Of a stretch of DNA of 64,000 bases, positions 7,701-17,112 are shown piece after piece. The translations under genes and the position numbers were made by a program. The first letter of the stretch is position 1. The number at the start of each line of letters is the position of its first letter. Below the pieces are notes generated by a model. The model saw only the letters and a list, made by a program, of their open reading frames with translations, was not told the origin of the DNA and made no database searches. This DNA is from an uncultured Methanolobus sp. (GTDB lineage Archaea > Halobacteriota > Methanosarcinia > Methanosarcinales > Methanosarcinaceae): assembly GCF_963665675.1 (NCBI RefSeq), contig NZ_OY762426.1, positions 2,356,001-2,420,000 of the forward strand. The letters are read 5' to 3'.

Positions 7701-9944
7701 ATGCATCTCATCATAGCAGAAAAACACATTGCAGCAAAAAGAATAGCCGCAATCCTTGCTCCTCAGAAAGTCAAACAGGTTCGTGTAAGCGGGGTAGACA
7801 CTTACGAATATGAATCTGAGGAAGGGAAGAAAGTATTCATGGGTCTTAGCGGGCACATTGTGAAACTGGATTTTCCCAAAGCATATAATAACTGGCAGAA
7901 AGTCGAAGCTAACGAACTTATCGGTGCAGAGATCATTACGGCTTCAACTCAGGTAAAGATCGTATCCGCACTGAAAAAACTGGGTAAGGAAGCTACCAAG
8001 GTTACAATTGCAACTGACTATGACAGGGAAGGAGAGCTCATCGGAGTGGAAGCCCTTGATATTATCAGGCAGGTAAATGAAGATGTGGTCTTTGACCGTG
8101 TCCATTACAGTGCAATCACTCCCAAAGCTATTGATGATGCATTTTCCAATCCGTCAAATGTAGATTTCAACCTTGCGGATGCCGGTCATTCAAGACAGGT
8201 TATCGATCTTGTATGGGGTGCGTCACTCACTCGTTATATTTCGCTTTCAGCCGGTCGCCTGGGAAAGATGTTCCTGTCTGTAGGAAGGGTACAGTCCCCA
8301 ACACTTTCATTGATAGTCGAACGTGAAAAGGAAAGAGATGCTTTTGTTCCAGAACCTTATTGGGAACTATCTGCTATGCTTAAAAGCAAAAGTGGCGAAG
8401 AATTCAGGGTTGAGCACCGTACGAAAAGATTCTGGGAAAAGGAAGAAGTTGATGCGGCAATGGAAAAGATATCCATTGGCGATGAGGCTCAGGTTACAGA
8501 ACTCAAAACATCTGAAAAGACAGACAAGCCGCCAACTCCTTTCAATACAACTGAGTTTATCGGTGCAGCAAGTTCCATTGGCTTTACGGCTGCCAATGCA
8601 ATGAGAATTGCTGAAACACTTTACACTAACGGTTTTATATCCTATCCAAGGACTGATAATACTGTTTATCCTGAAAGTATTGACCTGCGGGCACAGATCG
8701 AGATATTCAAGACTGGCACATTCAAGCAGTACGCTCTAAAGCTTCTTGAAAAGAAAGAGCTTGTTCCTACTAAGGGTAAGAAAGAAACAACAGACCACCC
8801 TCCAATCTTCCCTGCATCACTTGCCAGAAAGTCTGAGATGAACGAGCAGGAATGGAAACTTTATGAAATGGTTGTCAGGCGCTTTTTTGCAACCTTCGCA
8901 GATCCTGCAAAATGGGAGACTATCAGGTCAAAGTATGACATCAAGGGTGAAGAATTCAAGGCAAATGGCGCAAGACTTGTGGAACCGGGATGGAGATGGT
9001 ACTACCATTACAACGCACCGGAAGACAGGCTTCTTCCGAAAATGGAAGAGGGTGATGTTCATTCAGTGCTGAATGTCAATGTTGAAGCAAAGGAAACACA
9101 ACCTCCGGGAAGATATGGTCAGGGGCGTCTCATTAAAATCATGGAGGAGCTTGGTCTGGGTACGAAGGCTACACGTCATGAAATTATTAGCAAGCTTTAT
9201 TCCAGGGCTTATGTTCATGGAAACCCGCTTCAACCTACTAAAACTGCTGTTGCGGTTGTTGATGCGCTTGAAAAGTTCGCGCCAACAATATCCAAACCGG
9301 ATATGACAAGCAAACTTGAAGCTGATATGGACAGGATAGCCGAAGGTGGAATTCCTGAGGATGAAGTCCTGAACGAATCAAGGGAAATGCTGGAGCTTGT
9401 TTTTGATGAGCTTGGAAAGAACAAGGATGATATTACTGAGTCGCTTCGGGCGGGCTTACGCGAGGACAAGATCATTGGTGTGTGTTCTGAGTGCGGTTCT
9501 AATCTGATGGTAATGAGATCAAAACGTGGAGGTCGTTTCATTGGATGTGAAGGTTATCCGGATTGTAATTTTTCCCTGCCTCTTCCAAGGTCCGGTCAGG
9601 TGATTGTCACAGACAAGCAATGTGAAGAACATGGTTTGTATCACATACGCATTATTAATGCGGGAAAAAGACCCTGGAACCTTGGTTGTCCTGAGTGCAA
9701 TTTCCTTGAGTGGCAGAAGGCACAGGAAGAGGAAAAGAAAATGAAAAAAGAGGCAGCTCCTGATTTGGAAAAGCCAAAGACACTTAAAGATATCTCTGGT
9801 ATTGGTAAGGTCACCGAAGAGAAACTTGCAGATGCCGGTATTTGCAGTGTGGATGAATTATGTGAAGCTGATGCTCTGGAACTTGCAAAAGCTACAAGTA
9901 TACCTGTTAAGAAAATAAAGGCGTGGCAATCTGACATTGTCTGA
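7701..9944 (+). CDS. topA: DNA topoisomerase I (type IA)
   Basis: Relaxes negatively supercoiled DNA by single-strand passage. The 747-residue archaeal enzyme begins with the Toprim domain (MHLIIAEKHIAAKRIAAIL; acidic motif ATDYDREGELIG near residue 110), continues with the cleavage domains, and has the active-site tyrosine in GFISYPRTDNT near residue 315. A four-cysteine zinc finger starts at CSECGSNLMVM near residue 595 and a second cysteine-bearing region ends in LGCPECNFLEWQ. The C-terminus adds a helix-hairpin-helix-like module (LKDISGIGKVTEEKLADAG) that probably helps DNA binding. A GGAGAC site precedes the ATG by five bases. It is followed 29 bases later by the beta-CASP RNase, so the two may be cotranscribed. 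Confidence 0.95.
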   Translation: MHLIIAEKHIAAKRIAAILAPQKVKQVRVSGVDTYEYESEEGKKVFMGLSGHIVKLDFPKAYNNWQKVEANELIGAEIITASTQVKIVSALKKLGKEATKVTIATDYDREGELIGVEALDIIRQVNEDVVFDRVHYSAITPKAIDDAFSNPSNVDFNLADAGHSRQVIDLVWGASLTRYISLSAGRLGKMFLSVGRVQSPTLSLIVEREKERDAFVPEPYWELSAMLKSKSGEEFRVEHRTKRFWEKEEVDAAMEKISIGDEAQVTELKTSEKTDKPPTPFNTTEFIGAASSIGFTAANAMRIAETLYTNGFISYPRTDNTVYPESIDLRAQIEIFKTGTFKQYALKLLEKKELVPTKGKKETTDHPPIFPASLARKSEMNEQEWKLYEMVVRRFFATFADPAKWETIRSKYDIKGEEFKANGARLVEPGWRWYYHYNAPEDRLLPKMEEGDVHSVLNVNVEAKETQPPGRYGQGRLIKIMEELGLGTKATRHEIISKLYSRAYVHGNPLQPTKTAVAVVDALEKFAPTISKPDMTSKLEADMDRIAEGGIPEDEVLNESREMLELVFDELGKNKDDITESLRAGLREDKIIGVCSECGSNLMVMRSKRGGRFIGCEGYPDCNFSLPLPRSGQVIVTDKQCEEHGLYHIRIINAGKRPWNLGCPECNFLEWQKAQEEEKKMKKEAAPDLEKPKTLKDISGIGKVTEEKLADAGICSVDELCEADALELAKATSIPVKKIKAWQSDIV

Positions 9945-9973
9945 AGGATTGCCTGAAAGGAGACAGGTATAAT

Positions 9974-11212
9974 ATGGAACTGGAATTTAAGGGTGCATGC
10001 AGGGAAGTCGGCAGATCAGCTGTCCTTGTTGATGGAAAGATTATGATGGATTACGGAGTTTCTCCGGGAGAAAATATCAAATATCCTGTTAACGGTTCCA
10101 GACCACAGGCAATTCTTGTTTCACATGCACACATCGATCATTCAGGTGCGGTTCCAAATCTTATGGACCTTGAACCTGATGTTTTCATGACTCCACCTAC
10201 TTTTGATCTTTCACATATGCTGGCACAGGACACTCTGAGAATTGCTGAGAGGGAAGGCGAAATGCCTCCATATGATTCTATTGACCTTTCAAAGTTTGTT
10301 CACAACACAAAGCAGGTTGATACCGGAGTAGAGTTCCATACACATGGATATGATGCCGAATTCTTCAATGCAGGACATATACCTGGAGCTTCTTCGATAC
10401 ACCTGAAAGACAAAGATAACAAAAGCCTGTTCTACACAGGTGATATCAATACGGCAAATACCAGACTTGTTTCAGGGGCTGTTGAGTTCCCTGATTCGGA
10501 CGTATTAATCACTGAGAGCACATATTTCGGGGATGAACACCCTCCCCGCAGGGAAGTTGAGCAGCAGTTCATTGATTCTGTAATGGATACGCTGGATATC
10601 GGTGGAACTGTCATTGTTCCTGCATTTGCCATTGGAAGGACACAGGAGATATTAATGCTGCTGGATGCACATGGTATCAGGGCTTACGTCGATGGCATGG
10701 GAGTCCGTGCATACAAACTGATGTCAAAACACCCTGATTATATCCGAAATCCTACTCATCTTAAGAAGGCATTTGATAATTCAACTGCCGTTAAGGGAAG
10801 AAAAAGAGACTCAGTACGCCTTGAATCATCCGTAATTGTTACAACGGCCGGCATGCTGAACGGTGGTCCTGTATTGTATTATATTAACAAAAAATTCAAG
10901 GACCCGAAGTCAAAGATCATACTTACAGGTTATCAGGTTGAGGGCACCAATGGCAGAATGGCAATGGATACAGGTATCATTGAAAATGACGGAGTTATCC
11001 AGCACCTTAAACCTAAGATAGAACAATACGATTTCTCTGCTCATTCCGGTGACAAAGAGCTTAAGGAAATGGTTAAGGATTTCTGTGACAGGGGAACCGA
11101 ACATGTGTTCACAATGCACGGTGATAATTGCGAAGGCTTTGCTGACTGGGTTACTGAAGAGATTGGGGTGAAGGCTTTTGCTCCTGAGATTGGAGAGCGG
11201 TTCAGTATATAA
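9974..11212 (+). CDS. Beta-CASP metallo-beta-lactamase RNase (aCPSF2-like)
   Basis: Predicted zinc-dependent ribonuclease of the archaeal CPSF2 group, 412 residues with no KH domains. Motif 2 is SHAHIDHSGAVPNL; further ligands lie in NAGHIPGASS and LFYTGDIN. The beta-CASP insertion follows, with ITESTYFGDEHPP, VPAFAIGRTQEIL (motif A-C region) and the C-terminal histidines in YDFSAHSGDKEL and FTMHGDNCEGF. The family takes part in RNA 3'-end processing and decay. A strong AAAGGAGA site lies ahead of the ATG. The gene lies 29 bases after topA. Distinct from the RNase J gene at 54.6 kb, which is a different beta-CASP branch. Confidence 0.88.
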   Translation: MELEFKGACREVGRSAVLVDGKIMMDYGVSPGENIKYPVNGSRPQAILVSHAHIDHSGAVPNLMDLEPDVFMTPPTFDLSHMLAQDTLRIAEREGEMPPYDSIDLSKFVHNTKQVDTGVEFHTHGYDAEFFNAGHIPGASSIHLKDKDNKSLFYTGDINTANTRLVSGAVEFPDSDVLITESTYFGDEHPPRREVEQQFIDSVMDTLDIGGTVIVPAFAIGRTQEILMLLDAHGIRAYVDGMGVRAYKLMSKHPDYIRNPTHLKKAFDNSTAVKGRKRDSVRLESSVIVTTAGMLNGGPVLYYINKKFKDPKSKIILTGYQVEGTNGRMAMDTGIIENDGVIQHLKPKIEQYDFSAHSGDKELKEMVKDFCDRGTEHVFTMHGDNCEGFADWVTEEIGVKAFAPEIGERFSI

Positions 11213-11254
11213 TCCACAATCTTTACTTTTTGTTAGAGGCTGTTAGATAAGGTA

Positions 11255-11542
11255 TCAACACTTTTTGAACCTTTGTCTTAGTTTATTGTAAATTGAATAC
11301 CTCCGGTCCACAGCCAGAAAAACGATTTCATTTGATTCTGTAAAATCAAAAACGATCCTGTATCTTCCAACTCGATGTCTGTAATGTCCACATTGCAGTT
11401 GTTTAGTATCCGCACTGAAAGGATCGATAAGGATGATGTGCTCTATAGAGTGAACGATAATTTCTGCATCATTAAAAGATTTCTTCTTAATTGTCTTTAA
11501 ATATTTTTTGAAGGCCGCAGTGAAAATAGCTTCAAATGTTAT
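11255..11542 (-). pseudogene. RelE/ParE-superfamily toxin frame lacking a canonical start codon
   Basis: Translating the minus strand here gives an uninterrupted 95-codon frame that reads like a RelE-type mRNA interferase: an N-terminal helix (AAFKKYLKTIKKKSFNDA), then DPFSADTKQLQCGHYRHRVG, GRYRIVFDFTES and a C-terminal VDRRYSIYNKL. The frame opens immediately after a TAG stop with ATA ACA TTT GAA, where relatives have ATG; there is no ATG, GTG or TTG in the first half. It overlaps the antitoxin gene's end by 11 bases, the arrangement expected of an antitoxin-toxin pair. Either the toxin is silenced by an ATG-to-ATA change or it uses a rare ATA/ATT start. The sequence is otherwise undamaged. 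Confidence 0.75.
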
Positions 11543-11717
11543 CTATTTCAAGTTCTGCTTTAAGCTCTTCAAGTGTGCAAACATTACCATTTTTCAAGTC
11601 TTCCTTTGCTTCCTCTATGCGCTTAATTGTCCTTTGACTCAAGGGTACTGTATCAACAGCAATGGATTTAGAAGGAGATGTCTTTGATATTGAATGAGAA
11701 GGTGTTTTTAGAGTCAT
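11532..11717 (-). CDS. RelB-like antitoxin
   Basis: A 61-residue protein directly upstream of and overlapping the RelE-like toxin frame. The second half, LSQRTIKRIEEAKEDLKNG followed by TLEELKAELEID, is the helix pattern of short archaeal RelB-type antitoxins that wrap around RelE toxins and neutralise them. The N-terminal 25 residues are Ser/Thr/Lys-rich and probably disordered. No ribosome site stands out. Its continued integrity beside a toxin without a normal start suggests either that the toxin is still made at low level or that decay is recent. Identification rests on size, helix pattern and pairing. Confidence 0.7.
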   Translation of the reverse strand: MTLKTPSHSISKTSPSKSIAVDTVPLSQRTIKRIEEAKEDLKNGNVCTLEELKAELEIDNI

Positions 11718-11778
11718 TAATTGAAAATACCTGTCTTTAGCATAAATAATTACTGCTTGGTGTTACATTTTTCTGATT

Positions 11779-12420
11779 TTACAGACATGAAGGATCTGAA
11801 CAGCTCATGTCGCCGTCCATTTGTTTTGCTTTTGACATTGCAGCTTTCAGGTTCTCTATTGCATCAACGTGTTCCGGGTCTATTTTAAGGACCCTGTTGA
11901 AACACTCAACAGCATCTTCATATTTTCCAAGACCAAAATAAGCAAGGCCTTTTTTATTCCACACAACAGCGAATTTATTGTCAAGTTCTATTTCCTTGTG
12001 AACCTTGCTGTAACATTTTATTGCTTCGTTGTGCATACCCATTACTCCGAGAATATCGCCTTTGTTGACCCAGGCATTCTCATTTGAAGGGTCCAGTTTA
12101 AGTATCCGGTTATAACATTTTATTGCAGCATCAAAATTGCCGGTTTTAAAATAGATTACTCCCATGTTACACCAGACATCAACATCCTTTTTGTTAAGGT
12201 GAACGGATTTTTTGAAGCATTCAAGAGCATCTTCATCCATCCCAAGAAAAGAAAGTGCTATTCCTTTATTATTCCAGACAAGTGCGAGCGCTTCGTTACT
12301 CCATAGTTCAGGGTCCCGATCATCATATTCAAGGATAAGTGAAAAATATTCGATTTTTTCTTCCGGGTCTTCGGCATCAAACGCTAATTTGAACCATTCC
12401 TCCGGTGTATCAGAATCCAT
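11779..12420 (-). CDS. Tetratricopeptide repeat protein
   Basis: A 213-residue soluble protein built almost entirely of TPR helices; at least four units can be read, with the typical W/L/G/Y/A/P spacing, for example VWNNKGIALSFLGMDEDALE, VWCNMGVIYFKTGNFDAAIK, AWVNKGDILGVMGMHNEAIK and VWNKKGLAYFGLGKYEDAVE. Such proteins act as protein-protein interaction scaffolds; no enzymatic domain is present. The C-terminal tail carries two cysteines (MSCSDPSCL). It stands alone between the toxin/antitoxin pair and an unrecognised gene, all on the minus strand, so its partner is unknown. Methanosarcinaceae carry many proteins of this type. Confidence 0.9.
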   Translation of the reverse strand: MDSDTPEEWFKLAFDAEDPEEKIEYFSLILEYDDRDPELWSNEALALVWNNKGIALSFLGMDEDALECFKKSVHLNKKDVDVWCNMGVIYFKTGNFDAAIKCYNRILKLDPSNENAWVNKGDILGVMGMHNEAIKCYSKVHKEIELDNKFAVVWNKKGLAYFGLGKYEDAVECFNRVLKIDPEHVDAIENLKAAMSKAKQMDGDMSCSDPSCL

Positions 12421-12635
12421 TCAGCCAACCAACTCCAGAACCAATTACAACGCACTAAAATACTATCACATTTGTGATAATCTATGTCTCATCTTACCTT
12501 TCCTTAATGTACATAACATATTAATTAAGTTATCGAAATTATTCGGAATCAGATTGTGAATATATTACTAAAATTTTTAAAAAAATAACGTAATATGAAC
12601 ATTAAGTATGAACTCTGATAAATTTATTCCGATGT

Positions 12636-13175
12636 TCAATTTACACAGACTTTCGCTGGATCAATGCGGATTTCATCAATATGCATCAGTTTGTTTGCAT
12701 CAATTCCTACAAGACACATACCTTTTTTGTCCATTGACCATACGTGGCACTTTTCTTTCACATCATCGGGGATTTCTTCACCTGGCAAATTCTCCGGTTT
12801 AATGCTACATTCCTGAAGTCCAGGATATTCATCAGGATTCAGTTCCATGATGGCGATAACTTTTTTCAGGTCGGATAATAGGACAGTGATATCCTCATGG
12901 TCCCAATTGCGTATGCGCTCACAGATAATTGGTATCAGTATTTTTGCAACACCCGGATTTGCAAGTATTTTGCCTGACAGGCAAACAGATGCATTGTCAT
13001 ATTTGACATCGTCATTCGGTCCCCTGAAACAGAAAATTCCCTCACTGACAAGTTTTTCAAGATCCAGCGGAACTTCAGAATACCTGATGGCATCTTCCAC
13101 CGTTCCCACATCAAAATCATATTCTTCAGCAATTCTACGGATGGCTTTTTCAATAACAATCCCATAGTCTATCAT
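12636..13175 (-). CDS. Hypothetical protein, unrecognised
   Basis: A 179-residue protein I do not recognise. It is probably soluble, acidic, with no membrane segment or signal peptide. The N-terminal half is helical (IEKAIRRIAEEYDFDVGTVE), the middle has SGKILANPGVAKILIPIICE, and the C-terminal half holds several cysteines (LQECSIKPENL, KEKCHVWSMDKKGMCLVG, AKVCVN) whose spacing is not a standard zinc or iron-sulfur motif. It is followed on the same strand by mobA after a gap of 60 bases upstream of it. Codon use looks like that of the neighbours, so it is probably a real gene. No function is proposed. Confidence 0.65.
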   Translation of the reverse strand: MIDYGIVIEKAIRRIAEEYDFDVGTVEDAIRYSEVPLDLEKLVSEGIFCFRGPNDDVKYDNASVCLSGKILANPGVAKILIPIICERIRNWDHEDITVLLSDLKKVIAIMELNPDEYPGLQECSIKPENLPGEEIPDDVKEKCHVWSMDKKGMCLVGIDANKLMHIDEIRIDPAKVCVN

Positions 13176-13235
13176 TCTGACACATCCTGTCGGTATAACA
13201 TGTATATTGCCACTAATGTAGTTTTTCTCATGGTA

Positions 13236-13838
13236 TTATTCCAGCTTCAGCATATCTGATGGTGCATTTATGTTAACGAAACTCTTAAAATCCGGGTCTA
13301 TCGTCCTGATTATTTCGGAGTCAAGGTAGATTACATTCTCCAGAAAAGATACCGGGGAAAGGATACTTCTGTTTCCTTCTTTAAGAGCTTTTTCAATTGC
13401 TTCAAGCATAGTGTCTTTTCTATAAACCGCATGTAATGGCTCTTTTGTACCGTATTTGCTTATCGGGATAAGCGCATCATGTCCCCCGACCATGTTAAAC
13501 ATCATGTTAATAAGTGTCCTGTTCAGATATGGCATATCACATGCAACAGTAAATACATATTCTCCGCAGCCACTTTCAAAACCTGCAAGCATTCCTGCAA
13601 GAGGGCCGACATTTCTTATCCTGTCGGTAACCATTATCCTATCCTGGAGATAGGAAGAAAAATCCTGAACTTGCCTTTCATCTCTGAGGGACACTATCAC
13701 TTCATCGGAAACATCATCCAGGATTGATAATGACCGCTCCAAAAGAGTGTCATTCTCAAACATCATCAGGGCTTTTTCCCTGCCATTCATTCTGGTGCCC
13801 AGACCACCAGCAAGCAGAAGTGATGACCGTTTTATCAT
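13236..13838 (-). CDS. mobA: Molybdenum cofactor guanylyltransferase
   Basis: Nucleotidyltransferase that attaches GMP to molybdopterin, giving the dinucleotide form of the Mo/W cofactor used by formylmethanofuran dehydrogenase and similar enzymes in methanogens. The 200-residue protein has the GT-A type signature LLAGGLGTRMNGREKALM at the N-terminus, the metal-binding VACDMPYLN segment in the middle, and the HAVYRK region. Its ATG overlaps the stop of the DUF460 gene by four bases, so the two are translationally coupled. The assignment as MobA rather than a general sugar nucleotidyltransferase rests on the LAGG.SxRMG-like loop, the small size and the CDMP motif. Confidence 0.88.
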   Translation of the reverse strand: MIKRSSLLLAGGLGTRMNGREKALMMFENDTLLERSLSILDDVSDEVIVSLRDERQVQDFSSYLQDRIMVTDRIRNVGPLAGMLAGFESGCGEYVFTVACDMPYLNRTLINMMFNMVGGHDALIPISKYGTKEPLHAVYRKDTMLEAIEKALKEGNRSILSPVSFLENVIYLDSEIIRTIDPDFKSFVNINAPSDMLKLE

Positions 13839-15814
13839 ACAAGTCCTCTCCGTCGCTCACTTTTGTACTCTTCAAGGATTGACTGGAATTGTTCCTGCTC
13901 TTTTTCACGGAGGCGCTTTTCGGCTCCTTCCTGCCACTTCCTGATGGATTCGTCAAGCATGTCCGGATCAATTGATGCCAGGTCTCCTACGCGGTGAACT
14001 TTTACATCTTTAAGAACCGGAACGTTGTTATCGTAAAAATATTCAAGTGCAACATGCGGCATTTCTTCGGAAATCAGCACAGCTTTCACTTTTGGTCCAG
14101 CAAGCAGTGACGCTGTGACCGGGCCGCCTCCGCTGGGGTCTTTGAGAAATACAACATCATTTTCTTTGAGGCCATAGAGTTCCTTTGTATGTTGTATTGC
14201 TTCCCTGGTAAAAGCAGATATGACTTTCACAGGAAGTCCTTCACCTTTTACTTCTTTTTTGCGAATCTGTTTCAGGCGTTTGTTCTGCCTGCGCTGGTTC
14301 TTAAGGTTCTTCCGGGTCTTTGCAAGCTCTTTATTAAGGCGTCCTATCTCAGTATCTTTGATCCGTATCTCTCTTTCTCTTTTAATCTGTTTGTAGATAG
14401 AATTCTTGATCTTATTGATACGCATTTCCAGTTTCTCTATATTCCTGTCCTTCTGCCCGGATTCATATTTCAGTTCAGAAACATACTCTTTGAGCTGCTT
14501 TATCTGGGAATTCTTCTGTTTGATTTCCTCACGTAGTTTCATTACCATCTCATCAGTGTCAGTAAGTTCTTCTTTGACAGGTTCGGGTTCCGGCTTAACG
14601 CGAATCTGTATCTTTGATTCCGATGCTACTTTTTCGATAGCTTCCTCAATGGAGTCTCCATTAATAACATGGAATTTGATGCTATCAGCATTGAGATATT
14701 TAGGTGCCCTTTTCTCAATTCTGGAAAAGACATTCTTGTAAGATTTATAGGTTGCAATTGCTGCTGTAAGTGAATCGCGCTCATGGTCGTTAGAATATCC
14801 GAATGTGCGCGCAAGAGCTATCTTGTCCTCTGCTCTGATCTCTCCACCCGGACTCCATATAACTGCATTGAAACTGCGACGTATCTTTTCCACAGCAGAA
14901 GGTGTGGGATACACATCTGTGGCAACGATTGCAGGCTTGCCGTATTCAGCTATCATCCTGACAACTTGGTCATGTGAGATTCCGCGAATACTTTCCGAGA
15001 GCAGGAGTTCCCCATCAAGTGAGAGGATTGCAACTCCAACTGTGGTTCCGGGGTCGATACCAACTATGGTGTATTGCCTTCCGGCTTTTTTCAGGGGCAG
15101 ATATTGTATCTTGTCTCGTTCCACACTTCTGACAGTTACCTGTACATCAGCATTTGCAGACGGTTTTACAGGTACTCTATCTCTGCGTGCTTTTACGGTA
15201 AATTCAGACCTGACGTAACCGCCGAAACCTTCGGTGATGCGTTCGGTATACTTGTATCCGGTGTCCCTGGAGAATTTGCGCAGTATGCTTTCTATTTCCC
15301 TGCTTTTTTCCTTTACTGCGCCATGAACTTTTCTTCGATAGCGGTTCTGGCTCCACCCACCTCTTCCAAGGGACCGGGCACGACTGACCTTAATGCGTGT
15401 GATATCCTCAAAAAGAGAAACTTCTTCACCCACTCCAAGACTTGCAAGGATGGCACAGGCTTCCGCTTCCTGTACGGGATCAAACTGATTTACTGAGAGT
15501 CCGTGTTCATGTGCAAGTCGCAGCAGAGGTTTCTGGTGAATTCCACCTGTAACCTGAACAAGTCTGGTATTATCAGGGAGTTTTTCAAGAAAATGAATAA
15601 GACTTTTTTTATTTGGCGCAAGCTCAAAGATGTTGTCAACTGCAATGTAATCAGGTCTGTCCTTGTTCAGCATCCGCAGTATCCTGTGAAGCCTGAGCAT
15701 GGTATGATGGGTGATTTCTCCGTCCCTTAGCACGGCAACTGCATATCGGGGAGCTTCCTGTGCTCTGGATGATCCCCTAGCTATGTCAATACCGTATATA
15801 ACCCCGTTTTGCAT
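13835..15814 (-). CDS. DUF460 RNase H-fold protein
   Basis: A 659-residue archaeal protein of the DUF460 family. The N-terminal half contains an RNase H-like fold (IYGIDIARGSSRAQEAPRY and, around residue 250, VGIDPGTTVGVAILS) reminiscent of Holliday junction resolvases and YqgF-type nucleases, with acidic residues at the expected strand ends. A long coiled coil of about 110 residues follows (MVMKLREEIKQKNSQIKQLK onward), and the C-terminus is a compact domain with VVFLKDPSGGGPVTASLLA. Catalysis has not been established for the family; a nucleic-acid role is inferred. It is upstream of and overlaps mobA by four bases, and lies after the RIO2 gene on the same strand. Confidence 0.85.
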   Translation of the reverse strand: MQNGVIYGIDIARGSSRAQEAPRYAVAVLRDGEITHHTMLRLHRILRMLNKDRPDYIAVDNIFELAPNKKSLIHFLEKLPDNTRLVQVTGGIHQKPLLRLAHEHGLSVNQFDPVQEAEACAILASLGVGEEVSLFEDITRIKVSRARSLGRGGWSQNRYRRKVHGAVKEKSREIESILRKFSRDTGYKYTERITEGFGGYVRSEFTVKARRDRVPVKPSANADVQVTVRSVERDKIQYLPLKKAGRQYTIVGIDPGTTVGVAILSLDGELLLSESIRGISHDQVVRMIAEYGKPAIVATDVYPTPSAVEKIRRSFNAVIWSPGGEIRAEDKIALARTFGYSNDHERDSLTAAIATYKSYKNVFSRIEKRAPKYLNADSIKFHVINGDSIEEAIEKVASESKIQIRVKPEPEPVKEELTDTDEMVMKLREEIKQKNSQIKQLKEYVSELKYESGQKDRNIEKLEMRINKIKNSIYKQIKREREIRIKDTEIGRLNKELAKTRKNLKNQRRQNKRLKQIRKKEVKGEGLPVKVISAFTREAIQHTKELYGLKENDVVFLKDPSGGGPVTASLLAGPKVKAVLISEEMPHVALEYFYDNNVPVLKDVKVHRVGDLASIDPDMLDESIRKWQEGAEKRLREKEQEQFQSILEEYKSERRRGLV

Positions 15815-15872
15815 ACAATTTAATTTATGTTACTACTAAGATATATCAATGACCACTGACGCTTTTCCAGCT

Positions 15873-16760
15873 TCAGCTATACATAATCTCTGAAACAATT
15901 TCTTTTTGATCTCTGTCTATCCGGTATTTCCGTTTGAAGTGTTTCAGGACATTGGATACATCCCTCTCAAGCAGTTCCTCAGCATGAGGATGGCTGATCT
16001 CAACATACTGTGGCCAGTCAATGAACTGCACTCCGTTCTCGTTCACAAAAATATTGTATTCGCTGAGGTCTGAGTGAATGTAACCTTTTTCATAGACAAG
16101 AGTCACCTGTCTTAGAATTTCATTAAGGAACCATTCAGGTTCTTGAAGCTTTGTTTTGAAGAGGAGTGTTCCCTTTGCCACATCCATGACAAGTGCATGA
16201 CGGTTGTTGTCCAGCAGTTTTGGAACGGATATTTCCGGGTAGAGCTCTTTTATTATCGCAGCTTCTCTTTTTGCTGCAAGCCTGGCTGCATATATCCATG
16301 AAAAGTGTTCCTTGCCTTCAAGGTGTGACCGCGTTCTTTTGACAGTCTTAAAACTGGTCCTGCCTTCCCTGTGGAATTTGAGAATGACACCCTGAGCTTC
16401 ACCAAATGCCAGTTCGGGTTCCTTCACAGCTTCATGAACCACAGATTCCTTCCCAACACCAATCTCATCACCAATGGCACTGATCGTCCCTCTTTTTACC
16501 AGTGTGTTAAGGGCAAGTGTATCATAACCGTCAAAGTATATCTGGTAACCTTCGTATGGAACATTCGTTCCGATCACCATATTGTTCCTGATGAGTGCTT
16601 TAAGTTTGAACTCAAGGGATGAGTGTGAAAGGCGAGTGTATTTCATTATATCTTCAGCAGGCACCCATTCAAAGTGCTTCATACCAATCTCGATACCTGC
16701 AAGTATGCGCAGGTCTTTGCTGTCCAGTTCCCTGAATAACTTCACAACGTCGTCTATCAT
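15873..16760 (-). CDS. rio2: RIO2 serine/threonine protein kinase
   Basis: Atypical kinase/ATPase involved in maturation of the small ribosomal subunit in eukaryotes and, by inference, archaea. The 295-residue protein has the RIO2-specific N-terminal winged helix (residues 1-90, HFEWVPAEDIMKYTRLSH), a nucleotide loop IGVGKESVVHEA, the catalytic loop YIHSDLSEYNIFVNE and the metal-binding FIDWPQYVEISHP in place of DFG. All catalytic residues are intact and the length is typical of archaeal RIO2. It lies 58 bases upstream of the DUF460 gene; repeat copy B occupies the DNA before its start. Confidence 0.95.
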   Translation of the reverse strand: MIDDVVKLFRELDSKDLRILAGIEIGMKHFEWVPAEDIMKYTRLSHSSLEFKLKALIRNNMVIGTNVPYEGYQIYFDGYDTLALNTLVKRGTISAIGDEIGVGKESVVHEAVKEPELAFGEAQGVILKFHREGRTSFKTVKRTRSHLEGKEHFSWIYAARLAAKREAAIIKELYPEISVPKLLDNNRHALVMDVAKGTLLFKTKLQEPEWFLNEILRQVTLVYEKGYIHSDLSEYNIFVNENGVQFIDWPQYVEISHPHAEELLERDVSNVLKHFKRKYRIDRDQKEIVSEIMYS

Positions 16761-16894
16761 TTGTTCTGTAATTGATGGGATGGTTTAGATTGTTTGTGGT
16801 AGGCGGCACTTTAACATTAGTTATTCAAATCTGAAATTGAAGGTTCTGTAGAAATATTATTGATATGATCAACACAGTCTTTGATCTTTTTCAG

Positions 16895-17112
16895 TTCCAC
16901 AAAAACAACCAGCAAGCTAAAAATAAAGCAACCATCCGCCGAAGGCGGCACATTCCGATGCTGCTACACAGAATACAATTCCAAATATTATCGTAATTAT
17001 ATAAGGAATTCTACGGGATTTGTGAGATAAAAGTACAATTTATCATGTAGATCATTTTGTTTTTTCGAGTGGGAAAACGCCGGCTTCGCCGGTTCCTTCG
17101 ATTTCACTCAAG
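16895..17112. repeat. Dispersed intergenic repeat, copy B
   Basis: About 218 bases between the RIO2 start and the LarC stop, matching copy A at 4441-4650 in both end blocks: CCACAAAAAC, then AAAATAAAGCA and the CCGCC-GAA-GGCGG hairpin (16936-16948) with following CATTCCGATGCTG, and at the right GTGGGAAAACGCCGGCTTCG with a CCGGC-TTC-GCCGG hairpin (17080-17092). The right end lies directly against the larC stop codon at 17113. The central part differs between copies while the end blocks are conserved, which suggests that the ends matter. No protein is encoded. Confidence 0.7.

Noticed and set aside
13835..15814. Several long plus-strand frames opposite the DUF460 gene
   Set aside because: They follow the codon periodicity of the minus-strand gene and have no ribosome sites; they are shadows.
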